Below, piece by piece: positions 1-5,113 of a DNA stretch of 7,119 nt. This DNA comes from an uncultured beta proteobacterium (GTDB lineage Bacteria; Pseudomonadota; Gammaproteobacteria; Burkholderiales; Rhodocyclaceae). The notes beneath the pieces are model-generated. The model was not told the origin of the DNA. It ran no database searches and worked only from the letters and a program-made list of their open reading frames with translations. The translations under genes were made by a program, and so were the position numbers. The stretch lies in assembly GCA_903917505.1 (NCBI GenBank), contig CAIXAY010000142.1:1-7119 (forward strand), read 5' to 3'. Numbering within the stretch: position 1 is the stretch's first letter; every line of letters begins with the position of its first letter.

Positions 1-500
1 GCCCCTTCCACGCCGACCGCATCATCGACCTCTCCTATGCGGCCGCTTACCGGCTCGGCTACGTCAACATCGGCAGCACGGTCGTCGAAGTCGAGGCCAT
101 TGTGCCCGGCGAGACGATGCTGGCCTCGGCCAGGGGCAATGCACCGGCAGCGCCGGTGAAAATCGCGACGGCCGATGCCGAAGTCGACCCGATCGAAGCC
201 CTGGCGATACGGCTGATGGCCAGCGAGGCCACCCCGCCAGCGGCCCGGCCGGCGACCCCTTCGCCGCGCGGCGAGATCTTTCTGCAGCTTGGCGCTTTTT
301 CCAACGCCGATAACGCCGAGAGCCTGCGCTCACATTTGTCGCGCGAACTGGACTGGCTTGGCGAATCAATCCAGGTCAGTTCGGCTGGCGGCCTGTTCCG
401 TGTCCAGATCGGGCCCTATGCCAAGCGCCCCGACGCCGAAAAAGTCGCCGAACGGATTCGCCTCGCGCTCGGCGCCAAGCCCGCTTTCGTGACGCGCTAA
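1..500 (+). CDS. rlpA: RlpA-type septal ring lytic transglycosylase, 3' part (C-terminal SPOR domain)
   Basis: The reading frame is open from the window's left edge, entering in the last two bases of a codon, and ends at TAA (498-500), so about 165 C-terminal residues are visible. The first visible residues, GPFHADRIIDLSYAAAYRLG, are the end of the double-psi beta-barrel catalytic domain of RlpA, whose family signature is an R-V/I-I-D-L-S-x-A-A-A stretch. An Ala/Pro-rich linker follows. From about visible residue 86 (EIFLQLGAF) to the end there is a SPOR domain, which binds denuded septal peptidoglycan. Known family role: an outer-membrane lipoprotein that cleaves glycan strands lacking stem peptides at the division site. 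The signal peptide and most of the catalytic domain lie upstream of the window. An internal ATG at 120 is not the start, because recognisable RlpA sequence precedes it in frame. The gene converges with hypF across 20 bp and no terminator hairpin is visible between them. Family assignment is firm. Confidence 0.93.
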   Translation, partial: PFHADRIIDLSYAAAYRLGYVNIGSTVVEVEAIVPGETMLASARGNAPAAPVKIATADAEVDPIEALAIRLMASEATPPAARPATPSPRGEIFLQLGAFSNADNAESLRSHLSRELDWLGESIQVSSAGGLFRVQIGPYAKRPDAEKVAERIRLALGAKPAFVTR

Positions 501-520
501 AGCGCCTTGCCGCCGCGCCG

Positions 521-2800
521 TCAGCCGAGCAGGTATTGCTGGGCGACCCAAGCCTGGCCGAGCGCCAGGCCGCCGTCGTTGCTCGGCAACCGGCGCGCTT
601 CGATCAGGTGCAGACGCCGCTCGGAAAGCTGCGCGCGCAGGCCGCGCGCCAGCACCAGATTGAGCAGGCAGGCGCCGCTGCCGGCGATCGTGCTGTCCGC
701 CGGGGCGACGGCGGCGACCCAGTCAGCGAGCGCCGCGACGAGCGTCGCATGAAAGAGCGCGGCGCCGCGTTCGGCATTCTTCTCGTCGGCGAGGACGGCA
801 AGCAGCGGGAATAGATTCAGGTTGCCATCTTCCAGCGACCAGCCGCCGGCGAGCGGCGCAATGTTGCCGTGGTGTTCGGCCAGGTCTTCGAGCAGCATGG
901 CCGCCTGGCCGTCGAAAGCCAGCGTCGCTTTCGCACCGAGCAAGGCGGCGGCGGCGTTGATGTAAGAAGCCAGGCTGGTGGTGTAGGCGCAAGGCTTTTC
1001 CGCTTGCGCGGGCGATTGGCCGAGGCCGGCGGCGTGCGCGCCGAAGCGCCGCTCGCTTTCGGCGCCGCGCCCGAGCTGCTGCAATACTGCCGCGGCAAGA
1101 TGCCAGGGCTCGCGCGCCGCCAGTTCGCCGGCGACTTGTAGCGGCAGCAGATGGCCGAGGCGCTCGAGGCGCACGCCATCGACGCGCAGCAGTTCGCCGC
1201 CCCAGGCGCCGCCGTCGACGCCCAGCCCCATGCCGTCGAGGGCAAGGGCGACCAGCGGGCCTTCGACCTGGTGTTCGGCCTGCACCGCGGCGACGTGCGC
1301 ATGCTGATGCTGCACGGCGAAGGCCGGCACGCCGCGCTGCTGCGCGAAACTGGCGGCAAAACGCGTCGAGTGGAAGTCCCGGTCGAGGTCGTGCGCAACG
1401 AGCGCGGGCTTGACCTCGAGAAGCCTGAGGAAATGCGCGATCGTCTCTTCGAAGAAGGCGCACATCGCGGCGTTATCGAGATCGCCGATATGTTGCGAGA
1501 CAAAGGCCTCGTCACCGCGGGTCACGCAGATCGTGTTCTTGAAGCGCCCCCCGACCGCCAGCACCGGCGGTCCGGAGCGCGGCAATTTGATCGCCCGCGG
1601 CGTGTAGCCGCGCGCGCGGCGAACCAGCTGCAGCCCGCCCGGGCCGGAGCGCGCGACGCTGTCATCGCAGGGCGCGGCAATGTCGCGGTCATGCAGGAGA
1701 AATGCGTCGGCGATCCCGGCGAGCCGGCGCAAGGCTGCGTCGTTGTCGATCAGCTGCGGTTCGCCGTCGCGCCCGGCATTGCTCATCACCAGCACCAGTT
1801 CCTGCGGCAGGTCGAGCCAGCCCAGGCCCTCCGGGCGCCCCGCCGCTTCATGGAAAAGCAGGTACTGCAGGGCGGTGCACGGCAACATCACGCCGAGCCA
1901 GCCCAGGCCGGTCGTCACGCCGGGCAGCGCGGCGTCCCCGTTGCCGCGTTTCTTGAGCATGATGACCGGCCGCTCGGGCATGGCGAGCAGGCCCGGCTCG
2001 CCGACGCCGAGCTGGACAAAGGCACTCGCCGAGGTGGCGTTGGCAAGCATCACGGCGAACGGCTTCTCGTCACCCTGCCTGCGCTCGCGCAGCAGCGCCA
2101 CGGCGGCCGGATTGCGCGCGTCGCAGGCCAGATGAAAACCGCCCGGCCCCTTGATGGCGACGATCTTCCCCTGCCGCAGCAGCGCCAGCGCATGGGCAAT
2201 CGGATCATCGGGCACGAGCGCGCCCTGCGCATCGAGGAGGGTCAGCTGCGGGCCGCACTTCGGACAGCAATTGACTTCGCTCTGATAGTGGCGGTCGTCG
2301 GGGCGTCGGATTTCGTGTTCGCACTTCTTGCATGGCGTGAAGGGTTTGAGACTGGTGCGCTCGCGCGCCCACGGCAAAGCGCGGCAGATCGTGTAGCGCG
2401 GGCCGCAATGCGCGCAGTTGGCAAAGGCGTAACGCCAGCGCCGGTTGTCCGGGTCGAAAATCTCGGCCAGGCAATCGCGGCAGATCGCCGTATCGCGCTC
2501 GATGGTCGTCGCGGTCCGGCTGCCCCGGCTGTTGAGGATATAGAAATCCTCGGCGCTGCACTCGACGGGCGCGGGGCGTGCGGTCACTGCGTCGACTCGC
2601 GCCGCCTCCGGTGCGTCGTCTTGCAGGCGCAAGACGAGTTGATGGACCTGCTCCGGTTCGCCGCAGACTTCGATTTCGACGCCATGCGCGTCGCTTCTGA
2701 CCCAGCCCGCAAGCTTGAGTTCTTTGGCCAGGCGCCAGACAAAGGGCCGATAGCCGACACCGTGAACAACGCCGCTGACACGGATGCGTTGAAATATCAT
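521..2800 (-). CDS. hypF: Carbamoyltransferase HypF ([NiFe]-hydrogenase maturation)
   Basis: The 759-residue product is close to the usual HypF length of about 750. HypF turns carbamoyl phosphate and ATP into a carbamoyl-adenylate and passes the carbamoyl group to the C-terminal Cys of HypE, giving the cyanide ligands of [NiFe]-hydrogenases in the cytoplasm. Domains in order: acylphosphatase-like (about 1-90, GVGYRPF with R18); two zinc fingers of form C-x2-C-x18-C-x2-C (C107/C110/C129/C132 and C157/C160/C179/C182); YrdC-like (about 200-390, KGPGGFHLACDA and CDDSVAR); and Kae1-like (about 410-759). Probable metal ligands are kept: H498 and H502 in HQHAHVA, D522 in LDGMG, D742 in NDGGLALG. The ATG at 2800 is preferred because the acylphosphatase fold begins right there and a GAGG lies 8 nt upstream; an in-frame TTG at 2845 would add 15 unmatched residues. 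Oddities: the acylphosphatase Asn is Ser36, the usual GRLFD motif reads ASYIN (611-615), and SGGxxxN reads SGACLLN (708-714). No other hyp or hydrogenase gene is in view. Confidence 0.95.
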   Translation of the reverse strand: MIFQRIRVSGVVHGVGYRPFVWRLAKELKLAGWVRSDAHGVEIEVCGEPEQVHQLVLRLQDDAPEAARVDAVTARPAPVECSAEDFYILNSRGSRTATTIERDTAICRDCLAEIFDPDNRRWRYAFANCAHCGPRYTICRALPWARERTSLKPFTPCKKCEHEIRRPDDRHYQSEVNCCPKCGPQLTLLDAQGALVPDDPIAHALALLRQGKIVAIKGPGGFHLACDARNPAAVALLRERRQGDEKPFAVMLANATSASAFVQLGVGEPGLLAMPERPVIMLKKRGNGDAALPGVTTGLGWLGVMLPCTALQYLLFHEAAGRPEGLGWLDLPQELVLVMSNAGRDGEPQLIDNDAALRRLAGIADAFLLHDRDIAAPCDDSVARSGPGGLQLVRRARGYTPRAIKLPRSGPPVLAVGGRFKNTICVTRGDEAFVSQHIGDLDNAAMCAFFEETIAHFLRLLEVKPALVAHDLDRDFHSTRFAASFAQQRGVPAFAVQHQHAHVAAVQAEHQVEGPLVALALDGMGLGVDGGAWGGELLRVDGVRLERLGHLLPLQVAGELAAREPWHLAAAVLQQLGRGAESERRFGAHAAGLGQSPAQAEKPCAYTTSLASYINAAAALLGAKATLAFDGQAAMLLEDLAEHHGNIAPLAGGWSLEDGNLNLFPLLAVLADEKNAERGAALFHATLVAALADWVAAVAPADSTIAGSGACLLNLVLARGLRAQLSERRLHLIEARRLPSNDGGLALGQAWVAQQYLLG

Positions 2801-2808
2801 GCGCTGCG

Positions 2809-2812
2809 CCTC
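2809..2812 (-). promoter_or_regulatory. Ribosome binding site that decides the hypF start
   Basis: On the - strand the sequence GAGG lies 8 nt before the ATG at 2800. The alternative upstream TTG at 2845 has a GGGAG only about 2 nt away, too close for good initiation, and its extra residues do not belong to the acylphosphatase domain. This supports the shorter 759-residue HypF. Confidence 0.6.
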
Positions 2813-2848
2813 AATGCGCTCCCTCTTCGCAATATCGGAGAGCAATCT

Positions 2849-2867
2849 CCCGTAACGACTTTACGGG
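2849..2867. repeat. Perfect 7-bp inverted repeat in the hypF leader
   Basis: The arms CCCGTAA (2849-2855) and TTACGGG (2861-2867) are exact reverse complements around a 5-nt loop. In a hypF transcript starting upstream, the hairpin would sit about 50 nt before the ATG. No U-tract follows on either strand, so it is not a standard terminator. It could be a leader structure or a protein-binding site; the function is unknown. Confidence 0.45.
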
Positions 2868-2874
2868 CGCGCAA

Positions 2875-2897
2875 AGCGCCACGCGGCGCTATTTTAT
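2875..2897 (+). terminator. Possible rho-independent terminator in + orientation
   Basis: The arms AGCGCC (2875-2880) and GGCGCT (2885-2890) pair perfectly over 6 bp with a 4-nt loop, and ATTTTAT follows on the + strand. This is a short terminator-like shape reading rightward, though the T-run is only four. No + strand gene that needs it is in view, since rlpA ends at 500. It might stop antisense transcription entering the cytochrome operon, or the AT-rich stretch may instead serve the hypF promoter on the other strand. Confidence 0.3.
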
Positions 2898-2943
2898 CGC
2901 AATCGGATGGGGAAGATTGGCCTGGCGCGAGCACGAGGCGAGA

Positions 2944-2959
2944 CGCCCGCATATGGGCG
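2944..2959. repeat. Perfect 5-bp inverted repeat downstream of the monoheme cytochrome gene
   Basis: The arms CGCCC (2944-2948) and GGGCG (2955-2959) flank the 6-nt loop GCATAT. It lies about 25 bp beyond the larger palindrome at 2984-3007 on the - strand and may act with it as a tandem transcript-end structure. The stem is short and no U-tract follows. Confidence 0.3.
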
Positions 2960-2983
2960 CCCGCGTGCGCAGAACTTGAAGCA

Positions 2984-3007
2984 CGCCCGGATCGATCGAT
3001 CGGGGCG
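2984..3007 (-). terminator. 24-bp near-perfect palindrome after the monoheme cytochrome gene, probable transcript-end hairpin
   Basis: Eleven of twelve base pairs match (one G/G mismatch), with GC-rich outer arms CGCCC and GGGCG and a core made of repeated GATC units. It begins 8 bp past the TAA of the cytochrome gene, where a terminator of the leftward operon is expected. The U-tract of a classical rho-independent terminator is missing on the - strand, so it may protect the mRNA 3' end or be a protein-binding palindrome instead. Confidence 0.4.
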
Positions 3008-3015
3008 CTCGCTGC

Positions 3016-3363
3016 TTATTTGCCGAGAGAAAGGATCCAGCCGATCAGATTGTCGACTTCACCCTTGTCCTTGGTCTTGATGATCTTGTGCTCTTCTTCG
3101 GTGCCGTCCGCCAGCTTGACCTTCTCGCCGGAGGTGATGTGGTGCATGATCTTCTCTTCGCCGTCGGCCTTGCCCTTGTACTTGGCAGAAATTTCCTTGA
3201 GCGAAGGTCCTTCCTTCTTCTTGTCGACGGCATGGCATTTGAGGCAGCCTTCCTTCTTGGCCAGGGCCTGCGCCGCATCGGCGTCGAGCGCTGCGGCCAC
3301 TGGCGAGAACACTATGGCGGCGCCGGCCAGGCTCAGGATTCCGCTGATCATCTTGATATTCAT
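3016..3363 (-). CDS. Periplasmic monoheme class I cytochrome c, MtoD-like, predicted bis-His heme
   Basis: The 115-residue product starts at ATG 3363 with GGAGAG 6 nt upstream. A signal peptide (about 1-25, likely cut after AAA before LDADA) leaves a mature protein of about 90 residues. One heme site is present, C40-L-K-C43-H44. The C-terminal helix ends in IGWILSL, typical of small class I cytochromes. In that family a Met about 17 residues before the WIL tryptophan is the second heme ligand; here that position is His92 and no Met lies nearby, so His/His ligation is predicted. This matches what is known of MtoD from Sideroxydans lithotrophicus, an 11-kDa class I fold with bis-His heme that shuttles electrons in the periplasm. 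The mature protein is very Lys-rich (about 18 Lys), suggesting docking to acidic partners. It is the last gene of the cytochrome block, 42 bp after the cytochrome b stop. A generic cytochrome c5/c552-like protein is the alternative. Confidence 0.88.
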   Translation of the reverse strand: MNIKMISGILSLAGAAIVFSPVAAALDADAAQALAKKEGCLKCHAVDKKKEGPSLKEISAKYKGKADGEEKIMHHITSGEKVKLADGTEEEHKIIKTKDKGEVDNLIGWILSLGK

Positions 3364-3405
3364 TGCAAACTCTCCGTTGATGGTTGGGTCGCGAACGGGC
3401 CGGAT

Positions 3406-4020
3406 TCAGTGCTCGTGCCAGCCGGTGATCATCATTTTAAACAACTCTCCGATGGTCTTGCCAGTGGTGCCGAGGTAGATGTGCGACAACAGGAACAACA
3501 GAATCGCCGTCGCCGACAAATAATGCAGCATCGCCACGGGCAGCAGGCCGTCAAAACCGAACATCGTGTCGGGCGCGAACTCGGGATAAAGATAGATGAG
3601 CCCGCTGACCAGGATCACCGGCAGCAGCAGGTACATGATATTCCAGTAGGTCACCGCCTGCAGGGCGTTAAAATTCTCTTCCTTCGTCGGGGAGTGCGGA
3701 TTGGGCGCGCCGACGAACATTCCATAGCCATAATATATGGCCTGCTCGATGATGCGCTTCATGATCCCCGGCGGTTTCGGCACGAACTGCCACCAGTTGC
3801 CGGTGACGATGTTGCCGATGACGAACACCGAATAGGCGGCGATCAGGCAGACGCCGGCGATGTTATGGATGCGCACGGCGAGCGAAAACTCGACGAGCGG
3901 CAGGTTCGGATCGGCGAAGTGCACGCTCATGCCGGTGACGCCCAGCGTGATGATCAGCGCCGCGTTGGTCCAGTGCCAGATGCGGATCCACGGCGACAAC
4001 AGGTATTCGCGCTCAGCCAT
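3406..4020 (-). CDS. Membrane cytochrome b, HydC/FdnI (cytochrome b561-like) family
   Basis: The 204-residue integral membrane protein has four hydrophobic segments (about 15-35, 52-72, 124-145, 163-184). His residues at helix positions typical of two b hemes are H16 (IWHWTN), H52 (RIHNIAG), H166 (MLHYLSA) and H180 (LSHIYLGTTG). The pattern matches b subunits of [NiFe]-hydrogenases and formate dehydrogenases, which carry electrons between quinones and an outward-facing redox partner. The start at ATG 4020 is chosen over an upstream frame opening at 4104 because homology begins at MAEREYLLSPW and a strong GGAGG lies 7 nt before it. The start overlaps the end of the heptaheme gene by 8 nt, so the two are probably translationally coupled and form one complex. 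With no hydrogenase or formate dehydrogenase subunit in view, the likely partner is that heptaheme cytochrome, as in Geobacter CbcBA. The nearby hypF makes a hydrogenase link worth keeping in mind, but nothing else supports it. Confidence 0.9.
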   Translation of the reverse strand: MAEREYLLSPWIRIWHWTNAALIITLGVTGMSVHFADPNLPLVEFSLAVRIHNIAGVCLIAAYSVFVIGNIVTGNWWQFVPKPPGIMKRIIEQAIYYGYGMFVGAPNPHSPTKEENFNALQAVTYWNIMYLLLPVILVSGLIYLYPEFAPDTMFGFDGLLPVAMLHYLSATAILLFLLSHIYLGTTGKTIGELFKMMITGWHEH

Positions 4021-4993
4021 GGTTCTTCCTCCGCCGGATGATGCCGCCAATGATGCGGCCGAGGCCGTGCGCCAGCAGCCCAAGCAAGGTCGCGCCGAAG
4101 GCAATCAGAATCAGGGTGTCGAGCAGCGGGTGCCGCGTCACGCCGGGCATGTAGGAACTCGCGAGGATGACGCTGTTGGCAAAGCCGAGCCGGTGCTCTT
4201 CCTGCGTGACCAGGTGGCGGTAAAGCCGCGTCTTCAGCGCGCTGTTGGCGCTGTGGCAGGCGACGCAGTTTTTCTCCGCCTTCGTCTTGTTGAGAATCTC
4301 GTGCGAAATCGGCTCGCCGGCCGCGACGGCGGGCGTATGGCACTCGACGCAGCGCACGTTCTTCCAGTGCAGGCGGGTATTGGGCAGCCAGCTGTGGATG
4401 TCGTCGATCAGCGGCCGCGATTTCTTTTCGGGCGCGAACTTGGCGAACTGTTCGTCCGAATCATGGCAGCCGAGGCAGACGCGATTGTCCTGCGCGACGA
4501 TCTTGTGCGGGTCGCTTTGCCTTGCGGCCAGGCGCATCAGGTGGGGGTTGTGGCAGGTGGTGCAGACGAACTTGTCGGAGAGGTCGGCGTGCACCGATTT
4601 GGCGAATTGCTTATCGACGATAGCCGCGCTCTTGGAGTGACAATCGGAACAGGTCGTCGTGTTGTCCTTGGCGTCGGCGGCGTGCGGGAAATCGTCGTAG
4701 CCCTCGTTATGGCACTTGGTGCACGAGAGGCGCTGGTGATCGGAGCCGTAGAAAGCGTCGGCGTCGCGAATCAGCGTGCGCAGTTTCTTGAGGTCCATGC
4801 CGGCGACCGGCGGATGCTCGACCCCGGCCGTGCTGTGGCAGGCCAGGCACTTGTCGTTGCCGGCGTGGATCTTCGCCAGCTGCTCGGGCGTGATCACGGC
4901 GGTGGCGTTCTGCGCCTGAGCCAAGAGCGGCAGCAAGGCGAGCAGCACGATGCCCGTGCCGAGCGCGAGCACCTTATTGAATAGCGACCGCAT
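4013..4993 (-). CDS. Membrane-anchored heptaheme c-type cytochrome
   Basis: The 326-residue protein begins at ATG 4993 with GGGAG 5 nt upstream. An N-terminal signal peptide (about 1-27, likely cut after AQA) exports it to the periplasm. Seven CxxCH heme sites start at Cys 49, 91, 115, 144, 173, 215 and 243. There are 14 further His outside these motifs, enough for bis-His ligation of all seven hemes (for example H86, H104, H135, H151). A single transmembrane segment (about 290-313) followed by the basic tail RRRKNHG anchors it in the inner membrane with the hemes outside. It is followed with an 8-nt overlap by the cytochrome b gene. A heptaheme c plus diheme b pair is the layout of Geobacter CbcBA, and CbcL carries similar parts fused; these oxidise menaquinol during metal reduction. 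The inferred role is electron exchange between cytochrome b and periplasmic carriers. The exact subfamily is uncertain; it is not a NapC/CymA-type protein, which has an N-terminal anchor and four or five hemes. Confidence 0.92.
   Translation of the reverse strand: MRSLFNKVLALGTGIVLLALLPLLAQAQNATAVITPEQLAKIHAGNDKCLACHSTAGVEHPPVAGMDLKKLRTLIRDADAFYGSDHQRLSCTKCHNEGYDDFPHAADAKDNTTTCSDCHSKSAAIVDKQFAKSVHADLSDKFVCTTCHNPHLMRLAARQSDPHKIVAQDNRVCLGCHDSDEQFAKFAPEKKSRPLIDDIHSWLPNTRLHWKNVRCVECHTPAVAAGEPISHEILNKTKAEKNCVACHSANSALKTRLYRHLVTQEEHRLGFANSVILASSYMPGVTRHPLLDTLILIAFGATLLGLLAHGLGRIIGGIIRRRKNHG
4028..4032 (-). promoter_or_regulatory. Strong ribosome binding site fixing the cytochrome b start
   Basis: GGAGG on the - strand, 7 nt before the ATG at 4020 and inside the last codons of the heptaheme gene. 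It rules out the longer upstream start at 4104, whose extra 28 residues look like shadow translation of the overlapping gene. Confidence 0.7.
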
Positions 4994-5113
4994 TAGCTCT
5001 CCCGTTCAGAATGTCCGTCGAAATCACGTCGACGATCACGGAGCATCGATTCCGCTCAAGCCGCTAGCGTAGCCAGTGTTTACGCTATTGCATAGCACTT
5101 AATTGCACGCCGT
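4994..5113. other. 120-bp spacer between the porin and heptaheme genes, with hairpins
   Basis: No gene fits here. Two perfect inverted repeats are seen. One has arms CGTCGA (5016-5021) and TCGACG (5029-5034) around a 7-nt loop, about 12 nt before the ribosome binding site of the heptaheme gene. The other has arms TAGCGTA (5065-5071) and TACGCTA (5081-5087) around 9 nt. The second overlaps an alternative hairpin GCTAT/ATAGC (5084-5088 and 5092-5096), so the two are mutually exclusive. No U-tract and no clear promoter were found. This is the longest gap inside the gene block and could set the ratio of outer-membrane to inner-membrane components. Confidence 0.45.

Larger units (their letters stand above)
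2801..3015. other. Spacer between the monoheme cytochrome gene and hypF, with four inverted repeats
   Basis: No convincing gene is present in these 215 bp. The spacer holds four inverted repeats, at 2849-2867, 2875-2890, 2944-2959 and 2984-3007, listed individually. It separates the end of the cytochrome operon from hypF and should carry both the operon's terminator and the hypF promoter. A TAAAAT hexamer on the - strand (2896 to 2891) resembles a -10 box, but no good -35 sequence lies 17 nt before it, so the hypF promoter is not identified. Confidence 0.5.

Noticed and set aside
501..520. Bidirectional terminator between convergent rlpA and hypF
   Set aside because: The 20-bp gap has no inverted repeat with a usable stem and no T-run on either strand.
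2801..2845. Upstream TTG start for hypF adding 15 residues
   Set aside because: The ATG at 2800 has a better-spaced GAGG and begins exactly at the acylphosphatase domain; the extra residues match nothing known in HypF.
2891..2919. Possible sigma-70 promoter for hypF (TAAAAT as -10)
   Set aside because: The hexamer at -35 spacing is CAATCT, a poor match to TTGACA; the -10 alone is not enough to call a promoter.
2984..3007. The GATC-rich palindrome as an attachment site or replication-linked element
   Set aside because: There is no integrase, transposase, second copy or flanking duplication in the window; its position just after a stop codon is better explained as a transcript-end hairpin.
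1151..3478. A 775-codon open frame on the + strand across hypF, the spacer and the monoheme cytochrome gene
   Set aside because: It lies antisense to two well-supported genes. Its product has no recognisable domain and is rich in Arg, Ala and Gly as expected from reverse reading of GC-rich codons; it is a shadow frame.
4021..4104. Longer start for the cytochrome b gene
   Set aside because: The added residues are antisense-like translation within the overlapping heptaheme gene, whereas ATG 4020 has a strong GGAGG and starts at the conserved N-terminus.
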